Origin: Acidimicrobiia bacterium | GTDB taxonomy: Bacteria > Actinomycetota > Acidimicrobiia > Spongiisociales > UBA5794 | NCBI GenBank assembly: GCA_013001485.1 | Contig: JABDMN010000192.1 | Span: 1 to 6,167, forward strand | Direction: 5' to 3' | DNA length: 6,167 nucleotides | Part shown: positions 4,210-6,167 of the stretch, piece after piece | Position numbering within the stretch: position 1 is the stretch's first letter | How the letters are laid out: each line of letters begins with the position of its first letter | Program-made: the position numbers and the translations under genes | Notes under the pieces: model-generated | What the model saw: the letters and a program-made list of their open reading frames with translations, nothing else | What the model was told of the DNA's origin: nothing | Database searches by the model: none

Positions 4210-6167
4210 GTGGCGCAGCCGCTGGCCGGTTTCCTCGGACGCTGGACCGCTGATCGACTCCCGGACACCCCCGGTCGTTGGGTCGTTCCGGCATCCGCGC
4301 GCGCCCTCACCGTGGCCAGGCTGGCCCTCGTCCGCCGTCCGCTTCTTGCCATCACCGTCACCGAGCGTGAAGCAGAGGATCTCGCCGACGACCTGCGGCT
4401 GTTCATCGAGGACCCGATGCTGCTTCCAGCGTGGGAGACGCTGCCGTTCGAGCATGTTTCACCGAACGTCGCAACGATGGCTCACCGTGCCGAGGCCATA
4501 GACGGGTTACGAGCCGGTGGTGGAGTCGTGGTGGGATCAGTGCGGGCGGTCACGCAGCGTTCGTCACCGACGCCGGTTGCTCCGCTTGTGTTGCGTCGTG
4601 GAGCGACGGTCGAGCTCGTCGACCTCGCCGACACTCTCGCTGGCCTGGGCTACCACCGCACCGATCGGGTTGAGGCTCGTGGCGAGTTCGCCGTGCGCGG
4701 CGGCATCGTCGATGTGTTCGGTGCACAGGACGACTTGCCGGTTCGGATCGACATGTGGGGAGACGAGGTCGATGAGCTCCGCAGGTTCAGTCCGAGCGAC
4801 CAGCGGTCATTCGAAGCAACGGACATCCTGGTTGCCTATCCGGCACGCGAGTTTCGACCTGACGATGCGGTTCAACAGGCCGCCCGCGGGTTGCTGCGCT
4901 CCGAGCCCTGGGCCGCAGCGACGTGGGACCGGATCGCCGAAGGCGTCACCTTCCAGGGCATCGAATCGTGGATGCCCTGGCTGGCACCCGAAGCGTCGAT
5001 CCTCGATGACCTGTCGAGCGATGTGGTTCTGTTCGATCCGCACCGGGCGAGGTCTCGCAACGCCGAGTTGATCGAGGAAGAGCGCTCTCTGGCCGAAGCG
5101 CTGGCGACCACGTGGGGCGATGACGCTCCCGCTGCCGGACATCACCCCCCGCTCTACCTCGACCTCGACCGTGCACTGAGTGGTGCCACGGTGCTCGAGG
5201 CTCCGGCGGCGGCGAGCGGTCCCGGCGATCTTGGTATCGAGGTTCGCGGGCTCGATGCCAATCCTGGCGACCCGGAGTCGATCGCTGCAGCGCTGCGTCG
5301 TCTCTCCTCGCGGGGGTTCGACGTTGTCATAGCAATGGACGGGGCGGCTGCTGCCGAAAGGGTTGGTCGGATACTCGGTGAGCACGACTTCTTCGTTTCC
5401 GACCCTGGTCATCTACTGGCGACGGGCGTCCACCATGGCTTCGTCGCCCCGGAGCTGAAGCTTGCCGTGTTGGGGGAGCGTGAGATCGCAGGCAGACGTC
5501 GTGCCCACCGGCGGGTCGGGCGCAGGCAAGCCATCACCGGAGATGCATACCGCGACCTCGAGCCAGGCGACCACGTCGTCCACCACCACCATGGCATCGG
5601 GCGCTTCGAGGGTCTGGTGCAGCGTTCGATGGCGGGCGTCGAGCGCGACTACCTGATGATCGCCTATCAGAAGGGCGACAAGCTCTACGTCCCTACCGAT
5701 CAGCTCGCCGCGGTTCGCAAGTACACAGGAGGCGAGAAGCCCCGGCTGTCGCGTATGGGGGGTACCGACTGGTCGGAGACCCGTGGGAAGGTTCGCAAGG
5801 CCGTCGCCATCGTCGCCGAGGAGGTCGTCAAGCTCCACCGCGAACGCGCCGCCATCACCGGCCATCGCGCCGAACCCGACGACCCCTGGCAGCGCGAGTT
5901 CGAGGAGTCCTTCCCGTTCGAGGAGACTCCTGACCAGCTCACCGCCATCGCAGACGTGAAGACCGACATGGAGTCTCCACTGGTGATGGATCGGCTCATC
6001 TTCGGGGATGTCGGCTTCGGGAAGACCGAGGTGGCGATGCGAGCGATGTTCAAGGCGGTGCGGTCCGGGAAGCAGGCAGCGCTTCTGGTGCCGACCACCC
6101 TGCTCGCCCAGCAGCATCACGCCACGTTGGAGGACCGCTTCTCGCCCTACCCGGTGAGGGTCGAAGC
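4210..6167 (+). CDS. mfd: Transcription-repair coupling factor, N-terminal 652 residues (3' end outside window)
   Basis: Mfd is a DNA translocase that removes RNA polymerase stalled at lesions and recruits UvrA for nucleotide excision repair. The frame is open from GTG 4210 to the window edge; Mfd is usually about 1100-1200 residues, so roughly the last 500 are missing. The UvrB-like module shows LPAWETLPFEHVSP (72-85) and GEFAVRGGIVDVF (158-170), the region that contacts UvrA in homologues. A divergent middle follows, to about 435. The RNA polymerase-interacting domain covers DLEPGDHVVHHHHGIGRF (449-466) and KLYVPTDQL. After a linker come FPFEETPDQ and the RecG-like motor's Walker A, GDVGFGKTE (599-607), then VPTTLLAQQHH. 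Motifs II-VI and the C-terminal domain are not visible. The start is 10 bases after the preceding stop with no Shine-Dalgarno sequence, so translation may depend on the upstream gene. No in-frame ATG, GTG or TTG was seen just upstream. Confidence 0.97.
   Translation, partial: MAQPLAGFLGRWTADRLPDTPGRWVVPASARALTVARLALVRRPLLAITVTEREAEDLADDLRLFIEDPMLLPAWETLPFEHVSPNVATMAHRAEAIDGLRAGGGVVVGSVRAVTQRSSPTPVAPLVLRRGATVELVDLADTLAGLGYHRTDRVEARGEFAVRGGIVDVFGAQDDLPVRIDMWGDEVDELRRFSPSDQRSFEATDILVAYPAREFRPDDAVQQAARGLLRSEPWAAATWDRIAEGVTFQGIESWMPWLAPEASILDDLSSDVVLFDPHRARSRNAELIEEERSLAEALATTWGDDAPAAGHHPPLYLDLDRALSGATVLEAPAAASGPGDLGIEVRGLDANPGDPESIAAALRRLSSRGFDVVIAMDGAAAAERVGRILGEHDFFVSDPGHLLATGVHHGFVAPELKLAVLGEREIAGRRRAHRRVGRRQAITGDAYRDLEPGDHVVHHHHGIGRFEGLVQRSMAGVERDYLMIAYQKGDKLYVPTDQLAAVRKYTGGEKPRLSRMGGTDWSETRGKVRKAVAIVAEEVVKLHRERAAITGHRAEPDDPWQREFEESFPFEETPDQLTAIADVKTDMESPLVMDRLIFGDVGFGKTEVAMRAMFKAVRSGKQAALLVPTTLLAQQHHATLEDRFSPYPVRVE

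Noticed and set aside
3414..4406. A 330-codon open frame on the - strand opposite the nucleotidyltransferase gene
   Set aside because: It is the antisense shadow of a GC-rich coding region. Its translation is low-complexity Arg/Gly/Ser-rich with no motif, and the + strand frame carries a recognisable active-site pattern and coupled start.
4202..5071. Open frames on the + strand (4202-4501 and 4517-5071) that might be separate small genes before mfd
   Set aside because: The frame starting at 4210 is open throughout and encodes the UvrB-like module of Mfd, so these are out-of-frame shadows and mfd is not broken.
5413..6120. A 235-codon - strand open frame opposite mfd
   Set aside because: The + strand encodes unmistakable Mfd motifs over the whole stretch, so the antisense frame is a codon-bias artefact.

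Overview
The window is gene-dense, high-GC bacterial chromosome with every gene on the + strand. It holds six protein genes: the 3' end of pth, then glpK, a pgsA-type phosphatidyltransferase, an NAD(P)-dependent epimerase/dehydrogenase, a nucleotidyltransferase-fold protein of unknown role, and the 5' half of mfd, which runs off the right edge. GC-rich codon use, frequent GTG starts and GlpK segments that look actinobacterial suggest an actinobacterium. The class cannot be fixed from this sequence; Acidimicrobiia or a relative is a guess.

Layout. Positions 2-331 encode the C-terminal 109 residues of peptidyl-tRNA hydrolase. After 33 bases containing a strong ribosome binding site comes glycerol kinase (365-1837). 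The 60-base gap that follows is the only real intergenic space. It holds an 8-bp GC-rich hairpin (1839-1860) and then a TAGCAT hexamer that could be a -10 element, so it is the best candidate for a transcription boundary. From 1898 the remaining four genes are packed tightly: pgsA overlaps the epimerase gene by 4 bases, the epimerase gene overlaps the nucleotidyltransferase gene by 1 base, and mfd starts 10 bases further on without a visible Shine-Dalgarno sequence.

Function. Two themes are interleaved. Pth (recycling of peptidyl-tRNA) and Mfd (transcription-coupled repair) are housekeeping genes that lie near each other in many bacteria. Between them sits a small set with a possible lipid connection: GlpK makes sn-glycerol-3-phosphate, which PgsA consumes to make phosphatidylglycerophosphate. 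The epimerase and nucleotidyltransferase have no assignable substrate, and their tight coupling to pgsA is the main clue to their role.

I see no tRNA, rRNA, CRISPR array, insertion sequence or prophage gene, and no gene-free stretch above 60 bases. I did not find a clearly new system. The most interesting items are the uncharacterised epimerase/nucleotidyltransferase pair and the hairpin/promoter junction before pgsA.
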